Shown: positions 48,741 through 59,516 of the stretch, piece by piece | Layout: every line of letters starts with the position of its first letter | How positions within the stretch are numbered: position 1 is the first letter of the stretch | Assembly: GCA_944386055.1 (NCBI GenBank) | Contig: CALWZP010000009.1 | Span: forward strand, 1 to 64,000 | Direction: 5' to 3' | Source: an uncultured Oscillospiraceae bacterium | GTDB taxonomy: Bacteria > Bacillota > Clostridia > Oscillospirales > Oscillospiraceae | DNA length: 64,000 nt | The notes under the pieces: generated by a model | Told to the model about the DNA's origin: nothing | The model's database searches: none | Seen by the model: only the letters and a program-made list of their open reading frames with translations | Translations under genes and position numbers: made by a program

Positions 48741-50060
48741 ATGAACATACCTGAGGATATCTGGAACAAGATCCTTTCCCTGATGGAGAAGGAGATGACC
48801 TCCACCACCATCAACACCTGGTTTGACGACGCCAAGGCCCTCTCTCTGGACGGGGACTGCTTCACCCTCTATACCCCCACCGAATTCAAGCGGGATATCA
48901 TCGTCTCCCGGTACCTCCCCGCCATTCAGGCCGCGCTGCGGGAGCTGTTCTCCGCCGAATTTCAGGTGGAGGTGCTCACCCAGGGGGAGGTGGACCGGAG
49001 ACAGACCAGAAGCCGGGACGAGTCCTTTCTCCCGGGAACCGAGGAGTATACCTTCGACCGGTTTGTGGTGGGCTCCTCCAACAAATTCGCCCACGCCGCG
49101 GCGGTGGCAGTGGCGGAAAACCCGGGCAAAAGCTATAACCCCCTGTATATCTACGGGGAGTCCGGCCTGGGCAAGACCCACCTGCTCTATGCCATTGCCC
49201 ACCACATCCATGACGCCCGCCCGGATTTCAAGATCGTCTACATCAAGGGCGACGCCTTCACCAACGAGCTGATCCAGGCCATCCGGGACAACAAAAACCA
49301 GGAGTTCCGGGAGAAATACCGCTCCGCCGATGTGTTTCTCATGGACGATGTGCAGTTTGTGGCGGGCCGCGCCTCCACCCAGGAGGAGATGTTCCACACC
49401 TTCAACACCCTGTACGAGGCCAAGCGGCAGATCGTCTTCACCTCCGACCGCCCCCCGAAGGAAATGCTCCGCCTGGACGACCGGCTGAAAACCCGGTTCG
49501 AGTGGGGCCTGCTGGCGGACATCCAGCCCCCGGACTACGAGACCCGGGTGGCCATCATCAAAAACAAGGCCATCCGCATGGGGATGGAGCTGCCCGACGC
49601 GGTGCTCCAGTTCGTGGCGGAAAACATCACCTCCAATGTCCGGCAGATCGAGGGGACGGTGAACAAGATCCTGGCCTTTCAGGACCTGCTGGGGGACAGC
49701 GTGGATGTGAAAACGGTGACCCGGGCGGTACAGGACATGTTCAAGGACAAGTCGGACATCCTCCCCACCCCCGACCTGATCATCGAGGAGGTCTGCAAGT
49801 TCTACGACATCGAAAACGAGGTCCTTCGGGGCCAGGGGCGCACCAAGGACACCTCTCTGGCCCGGCAGATCGCCATCTATCTCATCCGGCGGATGACCAC
49901 CCTCTCTCTGAAGGAGATCGGCCGGGAGTTCGACAACCGCGACCACAGCACCATCCTCAGCTCCCTCACCCGCATTGAAAAGCTCATCAAAGAGGACCCC
50001 AACATCGCCGAGGTGGTCAAGGACATCACCGCCAACATCAACGCACACTTCGAAAGCTGA
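48741..50060 (+). CDS. dnaA: Chromosomal replication initiator DnaA
   Basis: The 439-residue protein has domain I (1-80), a short linker, and the AAA+ domain with GESGLGKTH (139-147) and FLMDDVQFVAGR. Domain IV is the DNA-binding helix-turn-helix (TSLARQIAIYLIRRMTTLSLKEIGREFDNRDHSTI). It binds the DnaA boxes that follow and opens the origin. It is divergent from rpmH and followed by dnaN, the classic origin order. Confidence 0.98.
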   Translation: MNIPEDIWNKILSLMEKEMTSTTINTWFDDAKALSLDGDCFTLYTPTEFKRDIIVSRYLPAIQAALRELFSAEFQVEVLTQGEVDRRQTRSRDESFLPGTEEYTFDRFVVGSSNKFAHAAAVAVAENPGKSYNPLYIYGESGLGKTHLLYAIAHHIHDARPDFKIVYIKGDAFTNELIQAIRDNKNQEFREKYRSADVFLMDDVQFVAGRASTQEEMFHTFNTLYEAKRQIVFTSDRPPKEMLRLDDRLKTRFEWGLLADIQPPDYETRVAIIKNKAIRMGMELPDAVLQFVAENITSNVRQIEGTVNKILAFQDLLGDSVDVKTVTRAVQDMFKDKSDILPTPDLIIEEVCKFYDIENEVLRGQGRTKDTSLARQIAIYLIRRMTTLSLKEIGREFDNRDHSTILSSLTRIEKLIKEDPNIAEVVKDITANINAHFES

Positions 50061-50061
50061 G

Positions 50062-50218
50062 TTGTCCACAACTCCACCGGATTTTGTGGAGATGTGGGAA
50101 TCTCCCTGTGGATTATTTTTTCCCCGCCTCTCCTCTGTGGAAAACCTCATCGTTTTCTCCACAGCCCCTGTGGAAGCGGTATCCCTTCTCTCTCAGTCCC
50201 TTGCGGCGGTTTTCCACA
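50062..50218. other. oriC: Replication origin region: DnaA-box cluster between dnaA and dnaN
   Basis: Against the box TTATCCACA I read near matches at 50062-50070 (TTGTCCACA), 50107-50115 (complement TAATCCACA), 50136-50144 (complement TTTTCCACA), 50155-50163 (TTCTCCACA), 50169-50177 (complement, two mismatches) and 50210-50218 (TTTTCCACA). A T-rich patch at 50112-50122 could be the unwinding element. No box is a perfect consensus match. Confidence 0.88.
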
Positions 50219-50299
50219 ATGTTTTTCCCTACCACCGCTATTACGAAATAATACTCCTCTCCTCCCTGGCGGAGGAGAGCGCGGAAAGGTTGTGTCACC

Positions 50300-51409
50300 A
50301 TGAAATTCTCCTGCGAAAAAGCGCTGCTCCAGGCGGCCATCTCCGTGGCCTCCCGGGCGGTCTCCCCCAAAAGTTCCATCCCCGCGCTGGAGGGGATCCT
50401 GCTGGAGGCGGACAAAACCCTGTGCCTCACCGGCTACAATCTGGAGACCGGCATCCGCACCACCGTCCCTGCCGAGATCCAGGCCCCCGGCTCCCTGGTG
50501 CTGTCCGCCCGGCTGATCGGGGAGCTGGTGCGCAAGCTCCCCGACGATGTTGTGGTATTCTCCACAGACAATTACTCGGTGAATATCTGCTGCGGCAACA
50601 CCGAGTTCAACATCCTGGGCACCGACGCCGAGGAGTTCCCCGAGCTGCCGGTGGTGGAGTACCAGAACTCCTTCGAGATCCGGCAGAACCTGCTTCGGGC
50701 CATGATCGCCCAGACCCTCTTCGCCGTCAGCGACAACGAGAGCCGGCCCATCCATACCGGCTCCCTCTTCGAGGTGGACGAGGGTGGGCTGACCGTCGTG
50801 TCGGTGGACGGCTACCGCCTGGCCCTGCGCCACGAGGCCATTGAAAAAAAGGAGGGCGAGGCCGCCTTCTCCTTCGTGGTGCCCGGCGCCGCCCTGGGCG
50901 AGGTGGAGCGCATCTGCGGCGACACTGAGGATCTCATCTCGGTGGTTCAGGGTTCCCGGCACATCATGTTCAAGGTGGGGGACACCATGCTGATCTCCCG
51001 CCGGCTGGAGGGGGAATTCCTGGCCTACCGCAACGCCATCCCCCGGAACAACACCATCAAGGTGGAGGGGGACACCAAGGCGCTCCTCGCCTCCATCGAC
51101 CGGGTGAGCCTCATCATCAGCGACAAGCTGAAAAGTCCCCTGCGCTGCGTCTTTGGGGACGGCGTGCTGCGCATCAGCACCAAGACCGCCATCGGGGACG
51201 GCAAGGATGACTGCCCCATCGACGGGGACGGAACCGGGCTGGAGATCGGCTTCAACAACCGCTATCTCATGGACGCCCTGAAGGCCGCCCCGGCGGACCG
51301 GGTGCGTCTGGAGCTCACCACCGGGGTGGCCCCCTGCGTCATCCTGCCCACCGAGGGGGAGGAGAACTTCCTCTATATGGTCCTCCCGGTGCGGCTGAAG
51401 GCGGAGTGA
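50300..51409 (+). CDS. dnaN: DNA polymerase III beta sliding clamp
   Basis: The 369-residue protein has the three-domain clamp fold. It starts [21 protein letters not shown], with [12 protein letters not shown] in domain 1, [26 protein letters not shown] in domain 2, and ends [11 protein letters not shown]. The ring holds polymerase, MutS and other partners on DNA. It follows the origin and precedes yaaA-recF. Confidence 0.97.
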   Translation: MKFSCEKALLQAAISVASRAVSPKSSIPALEGILLEADKTLCLTGYNLETGIRTTVPAEIQAPGSLVLSARLIGELVRKLPDDVVVFSTDNYSVNICCGNTEFNILGTDAEEFPELPVVEYQNSFEIRQNLLRAMIAQTLFAVSDNESRPIHTGSLFEVDEGGLTVVSVDGYRLALRHEAIEKKEGEAAFSFVVPGAALGEVERICGDTEDLISVVQGSRHIMFKVGDTMLISRRLEGEFLAYRNAIPRNNTIKVEGDTKALLASIDRVSLIISDKLKSPLRCVFGDGVLRISTKTAIGDGKDDCPIDGDGTGLEIGFNNRYLMDALKAAPADRVRLELTTGVAPCVILPTEGEENFLYMVLPVRLKAE

Positions 51410-51420
51410 GGGGGGATCCC

Positions 51421-51636
51421 ATGCGGCAGGAAGAGATCCAGATCCACACCGAGTTCATCAAGCTCCAGGACCTTCTGAAGTTCGCCGGAGCGGTGGGCAC
51501 CGGGGGGCAGGCCAAGGAGCTGATCCAGGCGGGCCAGGTGCTGGTGAACGGCGAGGTGTGCACCATGCGGGGCAAAAAGCTGCGCCCCGGGGACCGGGCC
51601 CAGGTGGCGGACCAGCTGGTCCTGACGGTCCGGTGA
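51421..51636 (+). CDS. yaaA: S4-domain RNA-binding protein YaaA (RlbA)
   Basis: The 71-residue protein has an S4 fold: [47 protein letters not shown]. It is a conserved gene between dnaN and recF, thought to act in ribosome assembly. The ATG at 51421 has GGGGGG upstream. Its TGA overlaps the recF GTG start. Confidence 0.93.
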   Translation: MRQEEIQIHTEFIKLQDLLKFAGAVGTGGQAKELIQAGQVLVNGEVCTMRGKKLRPGDRAQVADQLVLTVR

Positions 51637-52739
51637 TCCTGAAAGAGATCGCCCTGGACTATTTCCGTAATTATGTCCACCTGGAGGCCCAGTTCCACCC
51701 CCGGGTGAACCTGATCTACGGGGACAACGCCCAAGGCAAGACCAATCTGCTGGAGGCCATCGCCTATCTCTCCTCCGCCCGGTCCCACCGGGCCCGGTAC
51801 GACCGGGAGCTGATCCGGTGGGGGGTGGACTCCGCCTTTCTCCAGGGGGAGGCGGACACCGGGGAGCGGGCGCTCACCCTGGAGGCCAGGCTGTTCCGGG
51901 GAAAGGGGCGGCAGCTCTTCTCCAACGGGGTGAAGCTAAAGTCCGCCGCGGAGCTGTCCGGGCTGTTCACCACGGTGCTCTTCTGCCCGGAGGACCTGTC
52001 CCTCATCCGGGAGGGGGCCGCCCAGCGCCGGAGATTTCTGGACAGCGCCATCTGCCAGCTGCGCCCCCGGTACGCCGCCGCCCTGGCGGAGTACGGCCGG
52101 CTCTACGAGCACAAGACCCGTATCCTCCGGGACTGGCCGGAGCACCCCGATCTGCTCCAGACCCTGGACGACTTCAGCCTGCGTATGGCCCAGACGGGGG
52201 CGGTGCTCATCCACTACCGGGCCCACTTCGTCAAGCGGCTCTCCGTCCTGGCCCCCGCCATCCACCGGGATTTCTCCGGCGGGCGGGAGGCGCTGGAGCT
52301 GCGGTATGAGACGGTGTCCACTGTCACCGACCCTCTGGCGCCCCCCCGGGCCATTCTGGACCAGCTCCTTGCCCACCAGGAGAGCCACCGGCAGGCGGAG
52401 CTGGACAGCCGGCAGTGCCTCTCCGGCCCACACAAGGACGACCTGGCGGTGGACATCGACGGGGTCTCCGCCCGGCAGTACGGCTCCCAGGGGCAGACCC
52501 GCACCGCCGCCCTCTCCCTGAAGCTGGCCCAGCGGGAGCTGATCCAGGAGGACACCGGGCAGTGGCCGGTGCTGCTGCTGGACGATGTGCTCTCCGAGTT
52601 GGACGGAAAACGGCAATCCTTCGTCCTGAACCGCATTCGGGGGGGACAGGTGTTCATCACCTGCTGCGAGGAGGAGAAGCTGGAGGGGCTGGAAAAGGGC
52701 GCGGCCTTCCGGGTGCGGGAGGGGAAGCTGATCTCGTAA
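51633..52739 (+). CDS. recF: DNA replication and repair protein RecF
   Basis: The 368-residue SMC-like ATPase has Walker [10 protein letters not shown] (about 29-37), the signature LSGPHKDDL, and Walker [15 protein letters not shown]. It loads RecA at gaps with RecO and RecR. The start is GTG 51633, overlapping the yaaA stop as GTGA. Its own stop codon lies inside a REP-like palindrome. Confidence 0.96.
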   Translation: MILKEIALDYFRNYVHLEAQFHPRVNLIYGDNAQGKTNLLEAIAYLSSARSHRARYDRELIRWGVDSAFLQGEADTGERALTLEARLFRGKGRQLFSNGVKLKSAAELSGLFTTVLFCPEDLSLIREGAAQRRRFLDSAICQLRPRYAAALAEYGRLYEHKTRILRDWPEHPDLLQTLDDFSLRMAQTGAVLIHYRAHFVKRLSVLAPAIHRDFSGGREALELRYETVSTVTDPLAPPRAILDQLLAHQESHRQAELDSRQCLSGPHKDDLAVDIDGVSARQYGSQGQTRTAALSLKLAQRELIQEDTGQWPVLLLDDVLSELDGKRQSFVLNRIRGGQVFITCCEEEKLEGLEKGAAFRVREGKLIS

Positions 52740-52762
52740 GGGCGGATGATATCCGCCCTTAC
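52736..52762. repeat. REP-like palindrome at the end of recF
   Basis: Arms GTAAGGGCGGAT and ATCCGCCCTTAC around GAT. The core GGCGGATGATATCCGCC is the same as in the 27-bp inverted repeat at 6576-6632. The recF TAA stop is part of the left arm. Confidence 0.88.
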
Positions 52763-53300
52763 AAAAGGGGCTGCCTGCCCTGGCACCAGTCGGCGGGCGG
52801 TATGCCCGGTGCAGGGGCCGGTCCCCTAAAAACCTCCCTTGAAAAGGGAGGCGGCACGGCGAAGCCGTGACGGAGGGTTTCTTCCCCCGCCTCTCTCCGC
52901 GGCCCCGGCGGGAGAGGAGAAACCCCCAGTCACCGCCTTCGGCGGCGACAGCCCCCTTTTCAAGGGGGCTTGGACGATCAGAGACTTACCGCTCCCGTCC
53001 CTTTTGTAGGGGCGCTTCCCAGACCCGCCCGCTCTGTATCCCACCCAAGGGCACCGCCGCAGTAAGGCGCTCCTCCGTCGGGCGCACCGGGGCAACGATC
53101 CCCGCCAGGGGGCGGCAGCAGGCGGGAGAGAGTCCATTCGATTTGTTGCGCCGAGGGGAGCGGCACCCGCCCTCAGGTCACCATGAAAGGAGATTCTTAA
53201 GAACCATCCGGTTCTTAAGCGCGTCTTTGGTTCCTTTCTGCGCGCGCAGAAAGGAACTCGCCCTCAGGCGAAACAACAGCACAGACCGCCGGGCAATGAA
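52763..53300. repeat. Gene-less interval with composite repeat copy D
   Basis: The repeat runs 52828-53273, same orientation and about 90% like copy C. It consists of module 1 (52828-52972), a central part, the palindrome CTTAAGAACC..GGTTCTTAAG, and the 56-bp hairpin terminus (53218-53273). No gene is seen. The next small gene starts just beyond the terminus. Confidence 0.8.
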
Positions 53301-53342
53301 ATGCCCACAGAAGAAATTTTGATTTTTGAGGAGGTGCCCACA

Positions 53343-53639
53343 GTGCCCATCGTCATCGGCCTATTCTGCGCCCTGCCCCTGGGGCTGGGGGTGCTGATGG
53401 AGTATCTGAGCTGCCGCCTCCCCCGGCGGAAGCTGTGGCGGGCGCTGCCCCCGGCGCTGGCGGTGGTGTTTGCCCTGGCGGTGGGGGCGGGGCGGCTGAG
53501 CCTGTGGGAGACGGAGGAATTTTCTCCGGTGACCCAGCTGATCATCTTCCCCGGCCTGCCGGCGGTGTTCTGCCTCATCGGCTGCTGGCTGGGCTGGCGG
53601 CTGTGGAAGCGGATCTGGGGCCCGCGGGTGATCCGCTGA
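53343..53639 (+). CDS. Small membrane protein, unknown
   Basis: The 98-residue protein has three hydrophobic segments (about 3-21, 34-49 and 66-86) and a basic C-terminus (WKRIWGPRVIR). The GTG at 53343 is preferred because GAGGAGG ends 7-8 bases upstream; an in-frame ATG at 53301 has no ribosome site and lies near the repeat end. It is probably co-transcribed with remB. No family recognised. Confidence 0.6.
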   Translation: MPIVIGLFCALPLGLGVLMEYLSCRLPRRKLWRALPPALAVVFALAVGAGRLSLWETEEFSPVTQLIIFPGLPAVFCLIGCWLGWRLWKRIWGPRVIR

Positions 53640-53685
53640 TTTCTGAGAAACGCATAAAAGCACAGGAGAGGAAGGAGGAGCCATT

Positions 53686-53946
53686 ATGTACCTGCATCTC
53701 GGCCAGTCGGTGGTGGTGAAGGACAGCGAGATCCTGGGCCTGTTCGACCTGGACAACAGCAGCTATTCCCATCTGACCCGCCGCTTTCTGGATCAGGCCC
53801 AGCGGGAGGGCCGGGTGGTGAATGTCAGCGAGGAGCTGCCCAAGTCCTTTGTACTGTGCCAGGGGCGGAACGGTCCCCGGGTATATCTGTCCCAGCTGTC
53901 CACCGCCACATTGCTGAAGCGGGCGGAGAACCGGACGCTGGAGTAA
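53686..53946 (+). CDS. remB: RemB/DUF370 extracellular matrix regulator homologue
   Basis: The 86-residue protein matches the RemA/RemB family (MYLHLGQSVVVKDSEILGLFDLDNSSYS). In Bacillus RemA-type proteins are DNA-binding activators of matrix genes, and RemB (yaaB) is encoded between recF and gyrB, exactly this position. AGGAGGAG precedes the ATG. Confidence 0.9.
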   Translation: MYLHLGQSVVVKDSEILGLFDLDNSSYSHLTRRFLDQAQREGRVVNVSEELPKSFVLCQGRNGPRVYLSQLSTATLLKRAENRTLE

Positions 53947-54087
53947 AGGAAAAAATCAAAGGTTGAGAGAAGAGAGAGAAGAAGGACGGTGTACACCCGG
54001 GGCGCGCCGGACCACCGCTCTCCGGCAAAGGCCGGACACGGGGATTCCCCCGATTCTGATTCCGAATTCCTCATGGGAGGTTTTGCT

Positions 54088-56049
54088 ATGACAGAAAGTT
54101 TGGAACACGAGCAGGGACTGGAGCACAGCTCCACCGCGGTGGATCACGAGTACAACGCCGCGGAGATCCAGGTCCTGGAGGGGCTGGAGGCGGTGCGCAA
54201 GCGCCCGGGTATGTATATCGGCTCCACTTCCTCCTCCGGACTGCACCACCTGGTCTATGAGATTGTGGACAACTCCATCGACGAGGCGCTGGCCGGCTTC
54301 TGCGACCACATCACGGTGGAGATTCTGGACGGGGACATCATCCGGGTCACCGACAACGGCCGGGGCATCCCGGTGGACATCCAGCCCCAGACCGGCCGGC
54401 CCGCCCTGGAGGTGGTGTACACCGTCCTCCATGCCGGGGGCAAGTTCGGCGGCGGCGGATACAAGGTGTCCGGCGGCCTCCACGGCGTGGGCGCCAGCGT
54501 GGTCAACGCCCTGAGCGAGTGGCTGGAGGTGCGGGTGCACAAGAACGGCCAGATCTACGAGATGAAGTTCTCCCGGGGAAACATCACCCAGGAGATGAAG
54601 GTCATCGGCACCACCGGCCGCACGGGGACGGAGGTCATCTTCAAGCCCGACCCCGAGATGTTCGAGGACACGGTGTACGACTATGAGACCCTCCACAAGC
54701 GTATGCGGGAGCAGGCCTTCCTCAACGCCGGGGTGCGCATCCTCATCGCGGACCGCCGTCCGGGGCAGGAGCAGGAGGAGTCCATGCACTACCAGGGCGG
54801 CATCCGGGAGTTCGTGGCCTATATCAACCGCAACAAGACCCCCCTCCACAACCAGGTGATCTACATGGCCGGGGAGAAGGACGGGTCCATGGCCGAGGTG
54901 GCCATGCAGTACAACGACAGCTATAACGAGGTCATCGTCTCCTTCGCCAACAATGTCCACACCCCCGAGGGCGGCATGCACGAGGAGGGCTTCAAGCGGG
55001 CCCTGACCAATGTGCTCAACGCCTACGGGAAGAAGACCGGCCTGCTGAAGGGGGAGGACAAGGTCTCCGGCGAGGACTGCCGGGAGGGGCTCACCGCCGT
55101 CATCTCGGTGAAGCTGGAGGAGGCCCAGTTCGAGGGCCAGACCAAGGCCAAGCTGGGCAACAGCGAGATCCGCACCCTGGTCAACGCGGTGGTCTCCGAC
55201 AAGCTGGAGCAGTTTTTGGAGGAGAACCCCGCCGCGGGCCGCACCATCCTGGACAAGGCCATGACGGCCTCCCGCGCCCGGGAGGCGGCCCGGAAGGCCC
55301 GGGAGTCCGTCCGCCGGAAGACCGGCCTGGAGAGCGGCCAGATGCCCGACAAGCTCCAGGACTGCAACGAGCGGGACCCCTCCCTGTGCGAGATCTACAT
55401 CGTGGAGGGCGACTCCGCCGCCGGCTCCGCCATCCAGGGGCGGGACAGCCGCTTCCAGGCCATCCTGGCCATGTGGGGCAAGATGCTCAATGTGGAGAAG
55501 GCCCGGGCGGACAAGGTGTACGGCAACGACAAGCTCCAGCCCGTGATCACCGCCCTGGGGGCGGGCATCGGGGATGAGTTCAACCTGGAGAAGCTCCGCT
55601 ACCACAAGATCATCATCATGGCGGATGCCGATGTGGACGGCGCCCACATCCGCACCCTGCTGCTCACCTTCTTCTTCCGCTATATGCGCCCTCTCATCGA
55701 GCACGGCTATGTGTACTCCGCGGTGCCCCCCCTCTACAAGCTCACCCGGGGCAAGACGGTGCGTGTGGCCTACTCCGACGCGGAACGGGACGCCATCTCT
55801 GCCGAGCTGCGGGCGGACAACCCCAACGCCAAGGTGGAGATCAACCGGTACAAGGGTCTGGGCGAGATGGACTCCCACGAGCTGTGGGACACCACCATGG
55901 ACCCGGAAAAACGCACCCTGCGGCGCATCACCCTGGACGACGCCCTGGCCGCCGACCAGGTGTTCACCGTGCTCATGGGGGAGGAAGTGGAGCCCCGGAA
56001 GCAGTGGATCGAGGAAAAGGCGCGCTATGCCGTCAATCTGGACTATTGA
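54088..56049 (+). CDS. gyrB: DNA gyrase subunit B
   Basis: The 653-residue protein has the GHKL ATPase domain ([42 protein letters not shown]), the transducer domain, and the Toprim domain with EGDSAAGSA and [16 protein letters not shown]. The C-terminal ends ARYAVNLDY. The ATG at 54088 (GGGAGG 8 bp upstream) gives the usual N-terminus; an upstream in-frame extension is unlikely. It is followed by gyrA after 14 bp. Confidence 0.97.
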   Translation: MTESLEHEQGLEHSSTAVDHEYNAAEIQVLEGLEAVRKRPGMYIGSTSSSGLHHLVYEIVDNSIDEALAGFCDHITVEILDGDIIRVTDNGRGIPVDIQPQTGRPALEVVYTVLHAGGKFGGGGYKVSGGLHGVGASVVNALSEWLEVRVHKNGQIYEMKFSRGNITQEMKVIGTTGRTGTEVIFKPDPEMFEDTVYDYETLHKRMREQAFLNAGVRILIADRRPGQEQEESMHYQGGIREFVAYINRNKTPLHNQVIYMAGEKDGSMAEVAMQYNDSYNEVIVSFANNVHTPEGGMHEEGFKRALTNVLNAYGKKTGLLKGEDKVSGEDCREGLTAVISVKLEEAQFEGQTKAKLGNSEIRTLVNAVVSDKLEQFLEENPAAGRTILDKAMTASRAREAARKARESVRRKTGLESGQMPDKLQDCNERDPSLCEIYIVEGDSAAGSAIQGRDSRFQAILAMWGKMLNVEKARADKVYGNDKLQPVITALGAGIGDEFNLEKLRYHKIIIMADADVDGAHIRTLLLTFFFRYMRPLIEHGYVYSAVPPLYKLTRGKTVRVAYSDAERDAISAELRADNPNAKVEINRYKGLGEMDSHELWDTTMDPEKRTLRRITLDDALAADQVFTVLMGEEVEPRKQWIEEKARYAVNLDY

Positions 56050-56063
56050 GGAGGTGACGCAGA

Positions 56064-58598
56064 ATGGGACATAACCGCAGCTATAAGCCTGAGGACATCG
56101 CCTTTCCCAACCAGGCGATCACCGAGTCCGGCCTGGTGGCCGAGATGGAGAACAGCTATATCGAGTACGCCATGAGCGTCATCGTGGGCCGCGCCCTGCC
56201 TGATGTGCGGGACGGCCTGAAGCCCGTCCATCGCCGCATCCTGTACTCCATGTACGACACGGGGCTCACCCCTGACAAGCCCTATAAGAAATCCGCCACC
56301 TGCGTGGGCGAGGTGCTGGGCCACTACCACCCCCACGGGGACGCCAGCGTCTACGACGCCCTGGTCCGCCTGGCCCAGGACTTCTCCATGCGCTACCCCC
56401 TCATCGACGGCCACGGCAACTTCGGCGATGTGGACGGCAATCCCCCGGCGGCCTACCGGTATACCGAGGCCCGTATGGCCAGGATGGCCAACGAGATGCT
56501 CCGGGACATCGAAAAGGACACGGTGGACTGGGACCCCAACTTCGACGAGAGCCGGAAGGAGCCCCGGGTACTGCCCAGCCGCTTCCCCAACCTGCTGGTG
56601 AACGGCTCCTCGGGCATCGCCGTGGGCATGGCCACCAACATTCCCCCCCACAACCTGCGGGAGGTCATCGGGGCCTGCATCTGCGTGCTGGACAACCCGG
56701 AGGCCACCGTCTATGACCTGATGGAGCACATCTCCGGACCCGACTTCCCCACCAGGGGCATCATCATGGGCCGGGCGGGGATCCGCCAGGCCTATGCCAC
56801 CGGCCGGGGCAAGGTGATCATCCGGGGCCGCACGGAGTTCGAGGAATACGGCAAGGACGGCCGGGTGCGCATCATCATCACCGAGCTGCCCTATCAGGTG
56901 AACAAACGGCAGCTGATCCGCAACATCGCCGAGCAGGTGAAGGACAAGCGGCTGGAGGGCATCAGCGACCTGCGGGATGAGACCGACCGCAACGGCATGC
57001 GCATCGTCGTCGAGCTCAAGCGGGACGCCAACCCCCAGGTGGTCCTGAACCGCCTGTTCGCCCAGACGGCGCTGCAGAGCAACTTCTCCATCATCATGCT
57101 GGCCCTTACCGAGGACCAGAAGCAGCCCAAGATCCTGTCCCTGCGGCACATCCTGGACGAGTATCTCGCCTTCCAGCGCCAGGTGCTGCTGCGCCGCACC
57201 CAGTATGATCTGAAGAAGGCCAGGGAGCGGGCCCATCTGCTGGAGGGGCTGCTCATCGCCCAGGACAATATCGACGAGGTCATCCGCATCATCCGTTCCA
57301 GCTATGACGACGCCAGGGACCGGCTGATGGAGCGCTTCGGCCTGGACGAGGTGCAGGCCCAGGCCATCTGCGACATGCGGCTCATCGCCCTGCAGGGGCT
57401 GAACCGGGAGAAGCTGGAGGCGGAGTACAAGGAGCTGGAGGAGAAGATCGCCTATTACGAGCGCTTCCTCGCCTCTGAGGAGCTCCAGACCCAGGTGCTG
57501 AAGGAGGAGCTCCAGGCCATCGCCGACAAGTACGGGGACGACCGGCGCACCGAGATCCAGGATGTCGCCGACGAGATCGACATCGAGGACCTCATCGCCG
57601 AGGAGCAGTGTGTGTTTACCATGACCGCCGGCGGGTACATCAAGCGCACCTCCGCCAGCGAGTACGCCGCCCAGGGCAAGGGGGGCATGGGTAAGAAGTC
57701 CATGGCCACCCGGGAGGAGGACTATGTGAACACGGTATTCACCGCCTCCACCCACGACTATATCCTCTTCTTCACCGACAAGGGCCGGGTGTTCCGCAAG
57801 AAGGGCTATCAGATCCCCGAGGCGGGCCGCACCGCCCGGGGGACCAACATCGTCAATGTGCTCCAGGTGGAGATGGGGGAGAAGATCTCCGCCATGATCC
57901 ACACCCGGGACATCACCAGCGAGGACCGCTATCTGGTGATGGTCACCCGAAACGGCACGGTGAAGCGTCTGCCGGTGAGCACCCTGAAGAACCTCCGGAA
58001 CAACGGCCTGCGGGTCATCACCCTGGAGGAGGGGGACGAGCTGATGGAGGTGCGGGAGACCGACGGGTCCCGCAACATCCTCATCGCCACCCACGACGGC
58101 ATGGCGGTGTGCTTTGACGAGAACGATGTCCGGCCCACCGGCCGCACCGCCGTGGGCGTGCGGGGCATTCGCCTGCGGGAGGGCGACTATGTGGTGGGCG
58201 CCGCCCGGGCCACCCCGGGGAAGGCGGTGCTCACCATCACCGAAAACGGCTATGGCAAGCGCACGCCGGTGGAGGAGTACTCCGTCCACAACCGGGGCGG
58301 CATCGGCATCAAGAACTATATGCTCACCGAGAAGACCGGTCCGGTGGTGGGCATCAAGGTGGTGGACGGCAGCGAGGATGTGCTGCTGGTCACCGCCGGG
58401 GGCACCCTGATCCGCACCGCGGTGGACGAGATCCGCACCGCCGGCCGGGCCACCCAAGGGGTCATCGTCATGCGCTTTAAAGAGGAGGGAGACCGGGTCA
58501 TCGCCATCGCCCTGGCGGACAAGGAGCCGGAGGAGCCTTCCGGCGGTGCGGAGGCACCCGAGGCCGCCCAGGCCCCGGAGACGCCCGAGGAGGGCTGA
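56064..58598 (+). CDS. gyrA: DNA gyrase subunit A
   Basis: The 844-residue protein has the winged-helix/tower domain with catalytic Tyr133 ([10 protein letters not shown]) and a C-terminal six-bladed beta-pinwheel containing the GyrA box QGKGGMG, which marks gyrase rather than ParC. In the quinolone region [10 protein letters not shown] the residue equivalent to E. coli Ser83 is Ala94, with Ser95 next and the acidic Asp98 kept. A Glu/Pro/Ala-rich tail of about 20 residues ends the protein. Confidence 0.97.
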   Translation: MGHNRSYKPEDIAFPNQAITESGLVAEMENSYIEYAMSVIVGRALPDVRDGLKPVHRRILYSMYDTGLTPDKPYKKSATCVGEVLGHYHPHGDASVYDALVRLAQDFSMRYPLIDGHGNFGDVDGNPPAAYRYTEARMARMANEMLRDIEKDTVDWDPNFDESRKEPRVLPSRFPNLLVNGSSGIAVGMATNIPPHNLREVIGACICVLDNPEATVYDLMEHISGPDFPTRGIIMGRAGIRQAYATGRGKVIIRGRTEFEEYGKDGRVRIIITELPYQVNKRQLIRNIAEQVKDKRLEGISDLRDETDRNGMRIVVELKRDANPQVVLNRLFAQTALQSNFSIIMLALTEDQKQPKILSLRHILDEYLAFQRQVLLRRTQYDLKKARERAHLLEGLLIAQDNIDEVIRIIRSSYDDARDRLMERFGLDEVQAQAICDMRLIALQGLNREKLEAEYKELEEKIAYYERFLASEELQTQVLKEELQAIADKYGDDRRTEIQDVADEIDIEDLIAEEQCVFTMTAGGYIKRTSASEYAAQGKGGMGKKSMATREEDYVNTVFTASTHDYILFFTDKGRVFRKKGYQIPEAGRTARGTNIVNVLQVEMGEKISAMIHTRDITSEDRYLVMVTRNGTVKRLPVSTLKNLRNNGLRVITLEEGDELMEVRETDGSRNILIATHDGMAVCFDENDVRPTGRTAVGVRGIRLREGDYVVGAARATPGKAVLTITENGYGKRTPVEEYSVHNRGGIGIKNYMLTEKTGPVVGIKVVDGSEDVLLVTAGGTLIRTAVDEIRTAGRATQGVIVMRFKEEGDRVIAIALADKEPEEPSGGAEAPEAAQAPETPEEG

Positions 58599-58601
58599 TC
58601 C

Positions 58602-58964
58602 GTGGCGCGGCGGAGAGCCCGGGTTCGCCCCGGACGGATCCCCTCCCTGCTGAGCTTTCTGGTGGGGATCGCATTCGTGATCATCGGCCTGCTGGCCGTC
58701 ATCCCCATGGCGGGGCCCTTCGGCCTGCTGTGGACGGCGGTGGCCGTGGGGATCACGGTGGTCAACGGCATCAACGCCTTTGGAAAAAAGGGCGTGGCCT
58801 CCATGGAGATCGAGACGGAGGATCAGCCGGGGGATACGCCTCCCTCCCCTGCCGAGCCTGATATCCGGGAGCGGCTGGAGCAGCTGAAGGAGCTGGAGGC
58901 CGCCGGACTGATCACCAGGGAGGAGTACGAGAAAAAGCGGGAAGAGATCCTGTGGGAGCTGTAA
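58602..58964 (+). CDS. Two-helix membrane protein with C-terminal SHOCT domain
   Basis: The 120-residue protein starts with GTG three bases after the gyrA stop. It has a basic N-terminus (ARRRARVRPGR), two hydrophobic helices (about 14-36 and 39-60), an acidic linker, and the SHOCT motif (RERLEQLKELEAAGLITREEYEKKREEIL). SHOCT modules mediate oligomerisation in many membrane proteins. Role unknown; it is probably translated by coupling with gyrA. Confidence 0.75.
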   Translation: MARRRARVRPGRIPSLLSFLVGIAFVIIGLLAVIPMAGPFGLLWTAVAVGITVVNGINAFGKKGVASMEIETEDQPGDTPPSPAEPDIRERLEQLKELEAAGLITREEYEKKREEILWEL

Positions 58965-58978
58965 AGGAGGAGCACGCC

Positions 58979-59479
58979 ATGATTTATCCCTCTCAAGAGC
59001 GTGCAGCCCATGTCAGCGCAGACCTGTGGCGGCATCTGTATCAGGCCCAGAGCGAGCTGGAGCGGCAGGGGGCGCCGGAGCTGACCAGGACCCTGCCCGC
59101 CCTGTTCGCCATGTACCACTGCGCGGCGGAGGCGGTGATGCGTCTCACACCGGAGGAACTGACCGATCTGCGCCGGGAGTTTGAGGACAATGTGGAAAAT
59201 CTGGTCCAGGAGGCGTACATCACCTCCCAGCAGCAGCGGGAGATGGTCAGCCTGGCCGAACGGACGGCGGAGGAGATCGCCCGGCAGCTGCGGGAGGAGC
59301 AGACGCTTCCGCAGCCCAACCCCATCCGCGCCCTGGTAAAGGGGACCACCCAGATCCTGGAACTGGACCGAGGGGAGGTCAACCGCGCCCTGGCATCCGG
59401 TCTGACGGACTTTATGGTGATGGGCACCGTCCACCGCAAGGGCGGAGCGTCTTCCCGCGCGCACCGTCATGAGATGTAG
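58979..59479 (+). CDS. Conserved-looking helical protein, unknown
   Basis: The 166-residue soluble, mainly helical protein has no signal or membrane segment. The middle (LYQAQSELERQGAPELTRTLPALFAMYHCAAEAV) and the region LREEQTLPQPNPIRALVKGTTQILELDRGEVNRALASGLTDFM look compact. No family recognised. AAGGAGGAG is well placed before the ATG. It lies in a plus-strand run with the SHOCT gene and the DIP1984-family gene. Confidence 0.7.
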   Translation: MIYPSQERAAHVSADLWRHLYQAQSELERQGAPELTRTLPALFAMYHCAAEAVMRLTPEELTDLRREFEDNVENLVQEAYITSQQQREMVSLAERTAEEIARQLREEQTLPQPNPIRALVKGTTQILELDRGEVNRALASGLTDFMVMGTVHRKGGASSRAHRHEM

Positions 59480-59516
59480 GATACCCCAGAGGACTGACGG
59501 GAAGGAGGAACACAAT

